Source of the DNA: CAZXNF01 sp050741255
Lineage (GTDB): Bacteria; Pseudomonadota; Gammaproteobacteria; Burkholderiales; SG8-41
Assembly: GCA_050741255.1 (NCBI GenBank)
Contig: JBOIEQ010000021.1
Location: 1-40,446 of the forward strand
Reading direction: 5' to 3'
Length of the DNA stretch: 40,446 nucleotides
The notes below the pieces were generated by a model. It saw only the letters and a program-made list of their open reading frames with translations. It ran no database searches and was not told the DNA's origin. Of this stretch, positions 1 to 7,447 are shown in pieces. Positions within the stretch are counted from its first letter, which is position 1; each line of letters begins with the position of its first letter. A program made the translations under genes and the position numbers.

Positions 1-417
1 AGCGAGATCTACACCGAACTGCAGGTCGGTTCCTATGTCTTCATGGATGCCGACTATGCGAAGAACGACTGGACCGAAAGCGGCATCCCGCGCTTCGAGC
101 ACAGCCTGCACGTGTGGGCCACGGTGATGAGCCGTCCCGCGCCGGACACGGCGATCGTCGACGCGGGTCTCAAGGCGTCCAGCATCGATTCCGGCATGCC
201 GCGCGTGGCGGATTATCCCGGCGTCGAATACGTGCGCGCCTCCGACGAGCATGGCGTGCTGAAGCTGAACGGCACCGACCTGCCGCTGGGCACCAAGCTC
301 AGGCTGATCCCGGGGCATTGCGACCCCACGGTCAACCTTTACGACTGGTTCGTGTGCGTGCGCGGCGGCCGCGTGGAAGCGCTATGGCCGATTACCGGGC
401 GCGGCGCCTTGCTCTGA
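1..417 (+). CDS. D-threonine aldolase / D-serine dehydratase-like protein, 3' end only
   Basis: The frame is open from base 1 and encodes 138 residues, the C-terminal part of a PLP-dependent fold-III enzyme of the DSD1/D-threonine aldolase family. Two segments identify it: ELQVGSYVFMDADY near the start, and PGHCDPTVNLYDWFVCV near the end. In the family the H-x-C or H-x-D pair in this second segment binds the divalent metal that works with PLP. Here it reads H-C-D, as described for D-threonine aldolases. The PLP-lysine barrel domain lies outside the window, so substrate (D-threonine, D-serine or another beta-hydroxy amino acid) cannot be settled. The last 36 bp overlap the 3' end of the convergent MFS gene. 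Confidence 0.82.
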   Translation, partial: SEIYTELQVGSYVFMDADYAKNDWTESGIPRFEHSLHVWATVMSRPAPDTAIVDAGLKASSIDSGMPRVADYPGVEYVRASDEHGVLKLNGTDLPLGTKLRLIPGHCDPTVNLYDWFVCVRGGRVEALWPITGRGALL

Positions 418-1923
418 GTCAGGCACCGGGTCGGGGGTGGCGTTCAGCATCCCGCGCACCCACGGCAGCAGGCAGTACGCAGGGAAGGCGAGGAAGAAGG
501 TGAACAGGAAGTAGCCGGCGAAGCCCATCTGCTCGGCGCCGAAACCGCCGGCCCAGCCGGCCACCGAGCGCGACAGCGCGAATACCGAGGACAACAGGGC
601 GTATTGGGCGGCGGCGCGCCGCTTGTCCGTGATCGCCATCAGGAAGGCGAGGAAGGCCGCGGTGCCGAGCCCGCCGGTGAAGGATTCGAGGCCGCTCGCG
701 GCGTAGACGATGGCGCGGTGCGCATCGGTCAACGAGGCGCCGGTCGGGTCGTGCGGGACCGCGCCCGCGGCGAACGCGTAGCCGATGTTGGACAGGGCCT
801 GTGCGAGGCCCAGTACCCACAGCGCCCGGAAGATGCCGACGCGGTCCGCGTACCAACCGCCCGCGAGCCCGCCCGCGATCGACAGGCCCAGCCCGAGGTT
901 GACCGAGACCAGCCCGATCTCCGTCGCGGTGAACCCGCTGTCCACCCAGAACGGCTTCACCATGAAGCCCATCGCGGCATCGGCGAGCTTGAAGGTGAGG
1001 ATGAAGGCGATCACCGGCACGATTCCCGGCCGGCGCGCGAGTTCAAGGAGGGCGCCGAACAGTGGTCCGTCCGCGCTGGTATCCATGGCCGGCACGACCG
1101 TCGGGGATGGCGCCGGGGACCGGCTGGCGGCGCGCACGATCGGCGGCACGACGGCCCACGCCAGCGTGGCGCCGACCGCGAGCGCCTCCCAGGTCCATCG
1201 CCAGTGTTTGGAGAACTGCGTGACGGTGTCGATCAGCCACAGGCAGCCCAGCAGCAGGCCCAGCACGACCGCCAGCGTCCACGGATTCGCCGCGACGGCC
1301 GCGAGTTCCCGTCGCAGCGGCAGCGGCGGCGGACCGGTGCGCGCCGCTTCGCGCGGGGCGGCGAGACAGGCCCCGGCGCAGACGAGCAGGATGCCAGCCG
1401 CCGCGAGGTAGGCGCCGTTCCAGCCCACGATGTCCACCAGGATCAGCACCGCGCCGGCGGCGAGCATGCCGACGCGATAGAAGCCGATGCGGATGCCGTT
1501 GGCGAAACCGAGTTCGTGCTTGTCGAGCAGTTCGATGGTGTAGCCGTCGATGGCGATGTCGTTGGTCGCCGACAGCAGGGCAAACACCGCGATCGCCACC
1601 CATACCCACGGCGGCAGCCCGTGCGCGAGCGCGAAGGCGACCATGACGGCGCCCATGCCGAGGTCGGCGGCCGCCATCCAGCGGCGGTGGCCGCGGAAGT
1701 GGTCGATGGCCGGCGCCCACAGGAATTTCAACGTCCAGGCGAGCCCGAGCAGCGACAGCACGCCGATCTGGCGCAGCTCCACGCCCTGCTGGCGGAAGTG
1801 CACCGGGAACAATTCGAAGAACACGCCGAGCGGGAAGCCTTCCGCGAAATACAGCACGCCGACCCAGAACAGCTTGGAGCGCAGCACCGACGTGGCTGGG
1901 GCGGGGCTGGCGGGGCTACTCAA
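382..1923 (-). CDS. AmpG-like major facilitator permease
   Basis: A 513-residue polytopic inner-membrane protein. The N-terminal segment YFAEGFPLGVFFELFPVHFR, followed by RQIGVLSLLGLAWTLKFLWAP, is typical of the AmpG / acetyl-CoA transporter (PAT) branch of the MFS, which includes muropeptide permeases. Many hydrophobic helices are visible, with a polar loop near residues 265-285. At 513 residues it is longer than the minimal 12-helix fold, as AmpG proteins often are. The substrate is inferred only at family level. The frame opens with TTG at 1921-1923, whose bases lie within the metW stop region (TTGAGTAG, 8-bp overlap), suggesting translational coupling. A GTG twelve codons further in is an alternative start. 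The 3' end overlaps the convergent aldolase gene by 36 bp. Confidence 0.82.
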   Translation of the reverse strand: MSSPASPAPATSVLRSKLFWVGVLYFAEGFPLGVFFELFPVHFRQQGVELRQIGVLSLLGLAWTLKFLWAPAIDHFRGHRRWMAAADLGMGAVMVAFALAHGLPPWVWVAIAVFALLSATNDIAIDGYTIELLDKHELGFANGIRIGFYRVGMLAAGAVLILVDIVGWNGAYLAAAGILLVCAGACLAAPREAARTGPPPLPLRRELAAVAANPWTLAVVLGLLLGCLWLIDTVTQFSKHWRWTWEALAVGATLAWAVVPPIVRAASRSPAPSPTVVPAMDTSADGPLFGALLELARRPGIVPVIAFILTFKLADAAMGFMVKPFWVDSGFTATEIGLVSVNLGLGLSIAGGLAGGWYADRVGIFRALWVLGLAQALSNIGYAFAAGAVPHDPTGASLTDAHRAIVYAASGLESFTGGLGTAAFLAFLMAITDKRRAAAQYALLSSVFALSRSVAGWAGGFGAEQMGFAGYFLFTFFLAFPAYCLLPWVRGMLNATPDPVPDSEQGAAPGNRP

Positions 1924-2539
1924 GGGCAGCGGCTTTCTCGAAGCGGTAGACGGCGAGGCTGCCGCGGAGGTTCGCGAGCCAGGTCACCGGCGTGCGCTGC
2001 GCGAACACGATGCGCTCGAGGATGCGTACCCCGTGCAGGGCGCAGTAGTCCTCGAAGTCGCTCATCGTGCACAGGTGGACATTCGGCGTGTTCCACCACT
2101 GGAAGGGCAGGTTGTCCGACACCGGCATATGGCCCCCGAGCGCGATCTGGGCGCGGTTCTTCCAGTAGCCGAAGTTGGGAAAGGTCACGATGCCTTCGCG
2201 GCCCACGCGCAGCATTTCATCGACCACGCGGTCGGTGTTCTTCATCGCCTGCAGCGTCTGCGACAGGATCACGTAATCGAACGAGCGGTCGGCGAAGCCC
2301 TCGAGCCCGCGTTCGAGGTCGCCCTGGATCACGTTGACGCCGTTCTTCACGCACGCGAGTACGCTGGCGTCGTCGATTTCCACGCCGTAGCCGGTGACCT
2401 GGCGCCGCGAAGTGAGGTAAGCGAGCAGCGCGCCGTCGCCGCAGCCGAGGTCGAGCACGTGCGCGCCGGGGCGCACCCAGCCGGCGATCGCATCGAAGTC
2501 CGCGCGTGTGACCGGATTCACGTGTGTGCTTGGCGTCAT
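1916..2539 (-). CDS. metW: MetW, methionine biosynthesis protein (SAM-methyltransferase fold)
   Basis: A 207-residue class I methyltransferase-fold protein. The glycine-rich SAM-binding motif VLDLGCGDGALL lies at about residues 28-39 and an acidic strand end (YGVEID) follows. The segments SQTLQAM, FPNFGYWKNR and LPFQWWNTPNVHLCT are highly characteristic of MetW. MetW is encoded beside metX in many proteobacteria and is understood to work with MetX in homoserine acylation; I see nothing that proves its own methyl acceptor. Its ATG overlaps the metX stop in an ATGA arrangement (4 bp), and its stop overlaps the following MFS start, so the three genes probably form one translationally coupled unit. 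Confidence 0.93.
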   Translation of the reverse strand: MTPSTHVNPVTRADFDAIAGWVRPGAHVLDLGCGDGALLAYLTSRRQVTGYGVEIDDASVLACVKNGVNVIQGDLERGLEGFADRSFDYVILSQTLQAMKNTDRVVDEMLRVGREGIVTFPNFGYWKNRAQIALGGHMPVSDNLPFQWWNTPNVHLCTMSDFEDYCALHGVRILERIVFAQRTPVTWLANLRGSLAVYRFEKAAALE

Positions 2540-3672
2540 GCCGCGATGCCGTCGAAGTAGGCCGCCACCAGCCGGTGGTAGCGCGCATCGTCGAGCAGGA
2601 AGGCGTCGTGGCCGTGGGGCGCCTCGATCTCGGCGTAGGTGACGTCGCGCCGGTTGGCGAGCAGCGCTTCCACGATCTCGCGGGAGCGCTCGGGGGAAAA
2701 CCGCCAGTCCGTGGTGAACGACACCACCAGGAAGCGCGCGGTCGCGGGCGCCAGTGCGCGCGCGAGGTCGCCGCCGGTGGCGAGCGCCGGGTCGAAATAG
2801 TCGAGCGCCTTGGTGATGCGCAGGTAGGTATTGGCGTCGAAGTAGTCGGCGAACTTCGCGGCCTGGTAGCGCAGGTAGGACTCGATCTGGAATTCCGGCT
2901 CGAAGGAATACTTGAGCGACCCGTTCTTCAATTGGCGGCCGAACTTGTCCGCCATCGCGTCATCCGACAGGTAGGTGATGTGGCCGACCATGCGCGCCAC
3001 GCGCAGCCCGCGGCCCGGCTTCACGCCATGCGCGTAGTAGTGCCCGCCGTGGAAGTCGGGGTCGGTGATGATGGCCTGGCGCGCGATCTCGTTGAAGGCG
3101 ATGTTCTGCGCCGACAGGTTGGGCGCGCAGGCGATGACCAGCGCGTGGCCGATGCGCTCCGGGTACTGCGTGGTCCACGACAGCGCCTGCATGGCCCCCA
3201 GGCTGCCGCCCATCACGGCCGCGAAGCGTCGGATGCCGAGCCGGTCGGCGAGCCGCGCCTGCGCGTCCACCCAGTCCTCCACGGTGACCAGCGGGAAGTC
3301 CGCGCCCCACGGCTGACCCGTCGCAGGGTTCACGGAGGCGGGCCCGGTGGAGCCGAAGCAGCCGCCCGGATTGTTGACGCCGATGACGAAGAAGCGTTCG
3401 GTGTCGAGCGGCTTGCCGGGCCCGATCATGTTGTCCCACCAGCCGACGTTGCCGGGGTCGTCGGCATAGGTGCCCGCGACATGGTGGGAGGCGTTCAGCG
3501 CGTGGCACACGAGGACCGCGTTGGACCGGTCCGCGTTCAAGGTGCCGTAGGTCTCGTAGGCGAGCTCGTAGTCGGCGAGCGCGCGGCCGCAGCGGAGCTG
3601 CAGCGGTTCGCTGAAGCGCGCGCGTTGCGGTGTCGCGTGGCCGATCGAACGAGCTTGTTGTCTGCTGTCCAT
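2536..3672 (-). CDS. metX: Homoserine O-acyltransferase MetX
   Basis: A 378-residue alpha/beta-hydrolase-fold acyltransferase that activates homoserine for methionine synthesis. The nucleophile elbow GGSLGAMQAL (catalytic Ser), the Asp in FTTDWRFSPE and the His in PHGHDAFL form the expected triad. HALNASHHVAG and NNPGGCFGSTGP are family signatures. Whether the acyl donor is acetyl-CoA or succinyl-CoA cannot be read safely from sequence alone; betaproteobacterial MetX proteins linked to MetW are often succinyltransferases. ATG at 3670-3672 is the only start upstream of the conserved region, yet it has no clear Shine-Dalgarno and sits seven bases after the T-run of an intrinsic terminator. A SAM-II riboswitch in the leader indicates repression by high SAM. 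Confidence 0.95.
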   Translation of the reverse strand: MDSRQQARSIGHATPQRARFSEPLQLRCGRALADYELAYETYGTLNADRSNAVLVCHALNASHHVAGTYADDPGNVGWWDNMIGPGKPLDTERFFVIGVNNPGGCFGSTGPASVNPATGQPWGADFPLVTVEDWVDAQARLADRLGIRRFAAVMGGSLGAMQALSWTTQYPERIGHALVIACAPNLSAQNIAFNEIARQAIITDPDFHGGHYYAHGVKPGRGLRVARMVGHITYLSDDAMADKFGRQLKNGSLKYSFEPEFQIESYLRYQAAKFADYFDANTYLRITKALDYFDPALATGGDLARALAPATARFLVVSFTTDWRFSPERSREIVEALLANRRDVTYAEIEAPHGHDAFLLDDARYHRLVAAYFDGIAA

Positions 3673-3678
3673 AAACGC

Positions 3679-3708
3679 AAAAACCCGGAGCGCTTGCGCG
3701 GGCCGGGT
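3679..3708 (-). terminator. Intrinsic terminator in the metX leader (probable attenuator)
   Basis: On the minus strand ACCCGG (3708-3703) pairs with CCGGGT (3688-3683). The inner sequence contains GCGC-AA-GCGC, which can extend the hairpin, and a TTTTT run (3683-3679) follows. It lies between the SAM-II aptamer and the metX ATG, so it is best read as the expression platform, stopping transcription when SAM is bound. A small hairpin TCTGG-CTTT-CCAGA (3730-3717) lies between aptamer and terminator. I did not identify a convincing antiterminator by eye. Confidence 0.8.
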
Positions 3709-3734
3709 CGGGGAAATCTGGAAAGCCAGAGTTT

Positions 3735-3788
3735 CTCTTTAGCCGGATTTGTTACGCGCCCGCAATCTGAATATCAAATCGGCGCGAT
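3735..3788 (-). promoter_or_regulatory. SAM-II riboswitch upstream of metX-metW
   Basis: The minus strand carries the SAM-II pseudoknot pattern. Stem P1 is CGCGCC (3786-3781) with GGCGCG (3761-3756 region). The loop GATTTG (3780-3775) can pair perfectly with CAAATC (3751-3746), forming the pseudoknot. The conserved TTGC follows the first loop, and GCTAAAG (about 3743-3737) closes the motif. The order and spacing resemble the metX SAM-II RNA whose structure has been solved. SAM-II aptamers sense S-adenosylmethionine and control methionine/SAM genes. Here a terminator follows, so control is probably by premature termination, although SAM-II can also act on translation. Confidence 0.92.
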
Positions 3789-3811
3789 CCACGATGGGCC
3801 GTGGCGAAGGC

Positions 3812-3840
3812 AACTTACCGGGCCGCCCGGGGCTTGTCAA
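3812..3840 (-). promoter_or_regulatory. Sigma-70-type promoter of the metX leader
   Basis: TTGACA (3840-3835) is separated by exactly 17 bases from TAAGTT (3817-3812) on the minus strand. Transcription should begin near 3805, leaving a short 5' stretch before the SAM-II aptamer at about 3788. The -35 box lies about ten bases downstream of the ptsI stop codon, so metX-metW has its own promoter and need not rely on read-through from the pts genes. Confidence 0.8.
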
Positions 3841-3847
3841 ACACGGG

Positions 3848-5575
3848 TCAGACGTTCAGCTTGTCCAGCATCGCGTGCAGGCGGTCCGGGTCGTCCGAGC
3901 GCAGCATGCGCTGCACGGCGGCGGTGACGTCCTTCAGGTTGGTCTGCAGGACGCGTTGCTTGACCTCCAGCAGGTGCGCCGGGTGCATCGAGAACTGGCG
4001 CAGGCCAAAGCCCAGCAGCAGCCGCGTGAGCGGCACCTCGCCCGCCATCTCGCCGCACAGCGCGATCGGCTTGCCGGCCTTCTCGCAGGTCTTGATGATC
4101 TGGGCGAGGACTTGCAGGATCGCGGGGTGCAGGGGGTCGTAGAGATGCGCCACCTGGTCGTCGGTGCGGTCGATCGCGAGCATGTACTGGATCAGGTCGT
4201 TGGTGCCGATCGACAGGAAGTCGAGGTGCTTCAGGAAGGACCCCGGCGACAGCGCGGCGGCCGGAATCTCGATCATGCCGCCGATGGGTACCTGGCGGTC
4301 GTAGGGGATGAACTGGTCCTCCAGGCTCTGCTTGGCCTGCGCGATGAAGGCCAGGCTCTGCTGGATTTCCGTCGTGCTCATCAGCATCGGAATCAGGATC
4401 TTCAGCTTGCCGTAATGCGAGGCGCGCAGCAGCGCCCGCAGTTGCACGAGGAACATGCGCGGTTCGGCGAGCGACAGCCGGATGGCGCGCAGGCCCAGCG
4501 CCGGGTTCGGCGGCTGGGCGGCGACCTCGCCCGCCAGCTGCTTGTCGGCGCCCAGATCGTAGGTGCGGATGGTGACCGGCGCGCCGTCCATCTCCCGCAC
4601 GACACGGCGGTAGGCCTCGAACTGCTCGTCCTCGTCGGGGAGCTGTTCGCGGTTGAGGAACAGGAACTCGGTGCGAAAGAGCCCGATGCCGGTGGCGCCG
4701 TTCTCGCGCACCGCGGCCACGTCGTCCGGCAGCTCGATGTTGGCGTGCAGCTCGATGGTGGTGCCGTCCAGCGTCGCCGCGCGCGTGTTGCGCAGGCGCT
4801 TGAGTTTCGAGCGCTCGAGTTCCCACTGGTGCTGGCGCAGCCGGTAGTCGGCCAGTACCCCCGGATCGGGATCGACGATCACCACGCCCTGGGTGCCGTC
4901 GACAATCAGCAGATCGCGCTCGCGCACCAGTTGCCGCGCGTGGTGCAGCGCCACCACCGACGGAATGTTGAGGCTGCGCGCGACGATCGCCGTGTGCGAG
5001 GTGGTGCCGCCGAGGTCCGTCAGGAAGCTGGCGACGCGGTGCTGCTTGAACTGGATGACGTCGGCGGGCGACAGGTCGCGCGCGACGAGGATCAGGGTTT
5101 CATCCTCGCTGACCGTGGGCGGCACGTAGCCGGGACTGCCCTGCAGCGCCTTCATGATGCGCTCGACGACCTGAATCACGTCGGCCTTGCGCTCGCGCAG
5201 GTAGCTGTCCTCGATGGCGTCGAACTGCGCGAGCAGCGCGTCCGCCTGCACCTTGAGCGCCCACTCGGCGTTGCATTGCTCGTGCTCGATGATCTCGCGC
5301 GGCTTCTTCGACAGCGTGGTGTCGGCGAGGATCAGCTGGTGCACGTCGAGGAAGGCCGAAAACTCCTTCGGCGCATCGGCGGGAATCTCGCCGCGCAGGG
5401 TCTCGAGTTCCGCGTGAACCGAGGCCACCGCGGCTTCGAAGCGCGAGGATTCGTCGGCGAGCTGGTGCTGCGGCACCAGGTAATGCGCCGCCTCGAGCGA
5501 GGTGTGCGAGACGAGGTGCGCGTGGCCGATGGCGATGCCGCCGGCCACGGGGATGCCGTGGAGGGTGAAGCTCAT
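3848..5575 (-). CDS. ptsI: Phosphoenolpyruvate-protein phosphotransferase (PTS enzyme I)
   Basis: A 575-residue cytoplasmic enzyme that autophosphorylates from PEP and passes the phosphate to HPr. The phosphorylated His is His194 in GGTTSHTAIVAR. The PEP-binding barrel shows FRTEFLFL near residue 300, PMLMSTTEI, and the enzyme I signature LSIGTNDLIQYMLAIDR at 454-470. The active-site Cys is Cys507 in ALCGEMAGE. Length equals the usual enzyme I. It follows ptsH after 107 bp that hold an inverted repeat. With only HPr and a mannose-type EIIA nearby and no EIIB/EIIC permease, this looks like a regulatory rather than sugar-importing PTS. Confidence 0.96.
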   Translation of the reverse strand: MSFTLHGIPVAGGIAIGHAHLVSHTSLEAAHYLVPQHQLADESSRFEAAVASVHAELETLRGEIPADAPKEFSAFLDVHQLILADTTLSKKPREIIEHEQCNAEWALKVQADALLAQFDAIEDSYLRERKADVIQVVERIMKALQGSPGYVPPTVSEDETLILVARDLSPADVIQFKQHRVASFLTDLGGTTSHTAIVARSLNIPSVVALHHARQLVRERDLLIVDGTQGVVIVDPDPGVLADYRLRQHQWELERSKLKRLRNTRAATLDGTTIELHANIELPDDVAAVRENGATGIGLFRTEFLFLNREQLPDEDEQFEAYRRVVREMDGAPVTIRTYDLGADKQLAGEVAAQPPNPALGLRAIRLSLAEPRMFLVQLRALLRASHYGKLKILIPMLMSTTEIQQSLAFIAQAKQSLEDQFIPYDRQVPIGGMIEIPAAALSPGSFLKHLDFLSIGTNDLIQYMLAIDRTDDQVAHLYDPLHPAILQVLAQIIKTCEKAGKPIALCGEMAGEVPLTRLLLGFGLRQFSMHPAHLLEVKQRVLQTNLKDVTAAVQRMLRSDDPDRLHAMLDKLNV

Positions 5576-5586
5576 GGCTGCACCGC

Positions 5587-5670
5587 GAGGAGTGAGGGGA
5601 GAGGGGTGAGGGGGAAATGCCTGTCCGCCCGACGGTGATGCCGCGGGTTACGCGCGTCCCCTCACTCCTC
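5587..5670. repeat. Inverted pair of heptad-type simple repeats between ptsH and ptsI
   Basis: GAGGAGTGAGGGG at 5587-5599 is the exact reverse complement of CCCCTCACTCCTC at 5658-5670, with 58 bases between. Both arms continue as imperfect seven-base repeats of the TCACTCC / TCTCTCC / TCACCCC type (the right arm up to about 5692). In the ptsH-ptsI transcript the purine-rich block comes first and the pyrimidine-rich block second, so they can form a long stem just before the ptsI start. No T-run follows, so it is not an intrinsic terminator. Confidence 0.85.
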
Positions 5671-5682
5671 TCTCCTCACCCC

Positions 5683-5952
5683 TCACTCTCCTTCGCCGAA
5701 CTTGTCCGCGATCAGTCCGGCCACGGTGTCCATGGCCGCCTGTTCGTCGGCGCCCTCGGTCTCGATGCGGATGCTCGACCCCTTGGCGGCGGCCAGCATC
5801 ATCACGCCCATGATGCTCTTGGCGTTCACGCGCTTGCCGTTGCGGGACAGCCAGATGTCGGACTCGAAGCCGCTGGCCACCTGCGTCAGTTTCGCGGAGG
5901 CCCGGGCATGCAGCCCGAGCTTGTTCACGATTTCAGCTTCCCGTTGCAGCAT
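5683..5952 (-). CDS. ptsH: Phosphocarrier protein HPr
   Basis: An 89-residue HPr. His15 in NKLGLHARASAKL is the site phosphorylated by enzyme I. Ser46 in VNAKSIMGVMML matches the regulatory serine used by HPr kinase in many betaproteobacteria, though no hprK lies in this window. Its start overlaps the end of the EIIA gene by 20 bp, indicating translational coupling. It passes phosphate from enzyme I (next gene) to the adjacent EIIA protein. Confidence 0.96.
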   Translation of the reverse strand: MLQREAEIVNKLGLHARASAKLTQVASGFESDIWLSRNGKRVNAKSIMGVMMLAAAKGSSIRIETEGADEQAAMDTVAGLIADKFGEGE

Positions 5953-6349
5953 TGTGCAGGGTAAACGCGGGAATGCGCAGCACGCCTTCGCAGCCGCCGC
6001 TCACCGCCTTGGTGATGATGGTGGCGAGATCGCGGTCGCGGTAGGTGAGCGCGCGGATCAGCATGGGCAGGTTGACCCCCGCCACGCCCTCGATCTTGCC
6101 GGGGATGACCAGCTTGGAGGTGATGTTGGACGGGGTGCCGCCGTACATGTCGGTGAACACCAGCACGCCGGTCCCCGTGTCGAGTTCGCGGACCATCGCC
6201 CGCGCCTGCGGCAGTAGCAGCACCGGGTCGTCCTTGCCGGTCACGCTCAGTGGCTTGAGGCGCGGGGGGCGTTTGTTCAGCATGTGGCCCGCGCAGTGGA
6301 TGAGGGACTCGCCCAGCGCGCCGTGGCTGATGATCAGAATGCCGATCAT
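5933..6349 (-). CDS. PTS EIIA component, mannose/fructose type
   Basis: A 138-residue stand-alone EIIA of the mannose superfamily. His9 in MIGILIISHGALGE is the expected phosphorylation site, and VFTDMYGGTPSN is a family hallmark around residues 84-95. No IIB, IIC or IID domain is attached or nearby, so the protein probably serves signalling rather than transport. It is first of the EIIA-HPr-EI set, overlaps ptsH by 20 bp, and lies 104 bp after gshB on the same strand. That gap contains no clear terminator, so co-transcription with gshAB is plausible. Confidence 0.93.
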   Translation of the reverse strand: MIGILIISHGALGESLIHCAGHMLNKRPPRLKPLSVTGKDDPVLLLPQARAMVRELDTGTGVLVFTDMYGGTPSNITSKLVIPGKIEGVAGVNLPMLIRALTYRDRDLATIITKAVSGGCEGVLRIPAFTLHNAATGS

Positions 6350-6453
6350 AAAGGGTGGGAGATGACGAACATGTGACTAGTTTACCGCGCTGCAACAAAG
6401 GTGGCGCGGGTCCCGTCGGTGCCGGCGTCAGCCGGGCTTCCACCCGCCTGTGG

Positions 6454-7404
6454 CTATGCGGGTGTGGCGACAGCCTGTTCCAGCGCGTCGATGAAGAGGC
6501 CGGCGACGTTGCAGCCGGTCTGTTCGGCGATTTCGCGGAAGCAGGTGGGACTGGTGACGTTGACCTCGGTCAGGCACTCGCCGATCACGTCCAGGCCGAC
6601 GACGAGCAGGCCGTCGCGCCACAGCACGGGCGCCAGCGCCTCGGCGATTTCACGGTCGCGCGCGGTGAGCGGCCGCGCCACGCCGGTGCCGCCCGCGGCA
6701 AGGTTGCCGCGCGTTTCACCGGCCTTGGGGATGCGCGCCAGCGCGAACGGCACGGGCTTGCCGCCGATCAGCAGGATGCGCTTGTCGCCGTCGCTGATCG
6801 CCGGCAGGTAGCGCTGCGCCATGATCGTGCGGGTCCCCAGTGCCGTCAGCGTCTCGATCATGACGCTGAGATTAGGGTCGTCGCGCGTGACCCGGAACAC
6901 GGAGGAACCGCCCATGCCGTCGAGTGGTTTCAGGATCATGTCGCCGTGCGCGGCGTGGAATTCGCGGATCAGGTCTTCACGGCGCGTGACCAGCGTCGGC
7001 GCGGTGAACTGCGCGAAGCGGGCGATGGCGAGTTTTTCATTGTGGTCGCGGATGGCGCGCGGGCGGTTGAACACTTTCGCGCCCGCGGTTTCCGCCATCT
7101 CCAGGAGGTAGGTCGCGTAGACGTACTCCATGTCGAAGGGCGGATCCTTGCGCATGATCACCGCGTCGAACGCGGTCAGCGACTGGCGCGTGGCGGCTTC
7201 GGCGCGATACCAGGCGTCGGCGTCACCGGTGAGCGTGATGCGCTGCGCGAAGGCCTCGACGCGGCCGCCGGTCCACGCCAGATCGCGCGGTTCCAGCGCG
7301 TACAGCACGTGGCCGCGCGCTGCCGCCGCCTCCATCATCGCGAAGGTGGAGTCCTTGTAGATCTTGAACGTGCCGAGCGGGTCGGCGACAAAGGCGAACT
7401 TCAT
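6454..7404 (-). CDS. gshB: Glutathione synthetase
   Basis: A 316-residue ATP-grasp ligase that joins gamma-glutamylcysteine and glycine. The N-terminus MKFAFVADPLGTFKIYKDST is the classic start of bacterial GshB, so ATG at 7402-7404 is chosen although the frame is open another 62 codons upstream, where it reads low-complexity shadow sequence of gshA. MRKDPPFDMEYVYATYLLE, KPLDGMGGSSVF (ATP-binding glycine loop) and EVNVTSPTCFREI (metal/substrate region) are family signatures. It lies 43 bp after gshA, so the two glutathione genes form an operon. Confidence 0.96.
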   Translation of the reverse strand: MKFAFVADPLGTFKIYKDSTFAMMEAAAARGHVLYALEPRDLAWTGGRVEAFAQRITLTGDADAWYRAEAATRQSLTAFDAVIMRKDPPFDMEYVYATYLLEMAETAGAKVFNRPRAIRDHNEKLAIARFAQFTAPTLVTRREDLIREFHAAHGDMILKPLDGMGGSSVFRVTRDDPNLSVMIETLTALGTRTIMAQRYLPAISDGDKRILLIGGKPVPFALARIPKAGETRGNLAAGGTGVARPLTARDREIAEALAPVLWRDGLLVVGLDVIGECLTEVNVTSPTCFREIAEQTGCNVAGLFIDALEQAVATPA

Positions 7405-7447
7405 GGGACGGTGCGGAGGCTGCGCGGGGCCGTCGGCCGGCGCGTTG

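Noticed and set aside
3749..5638. A 629-codon plus-strand open frame opposite ptsI
   Set aside because: The translation has no family features, and enzyme I with its active-site motifs occupies the other strand.
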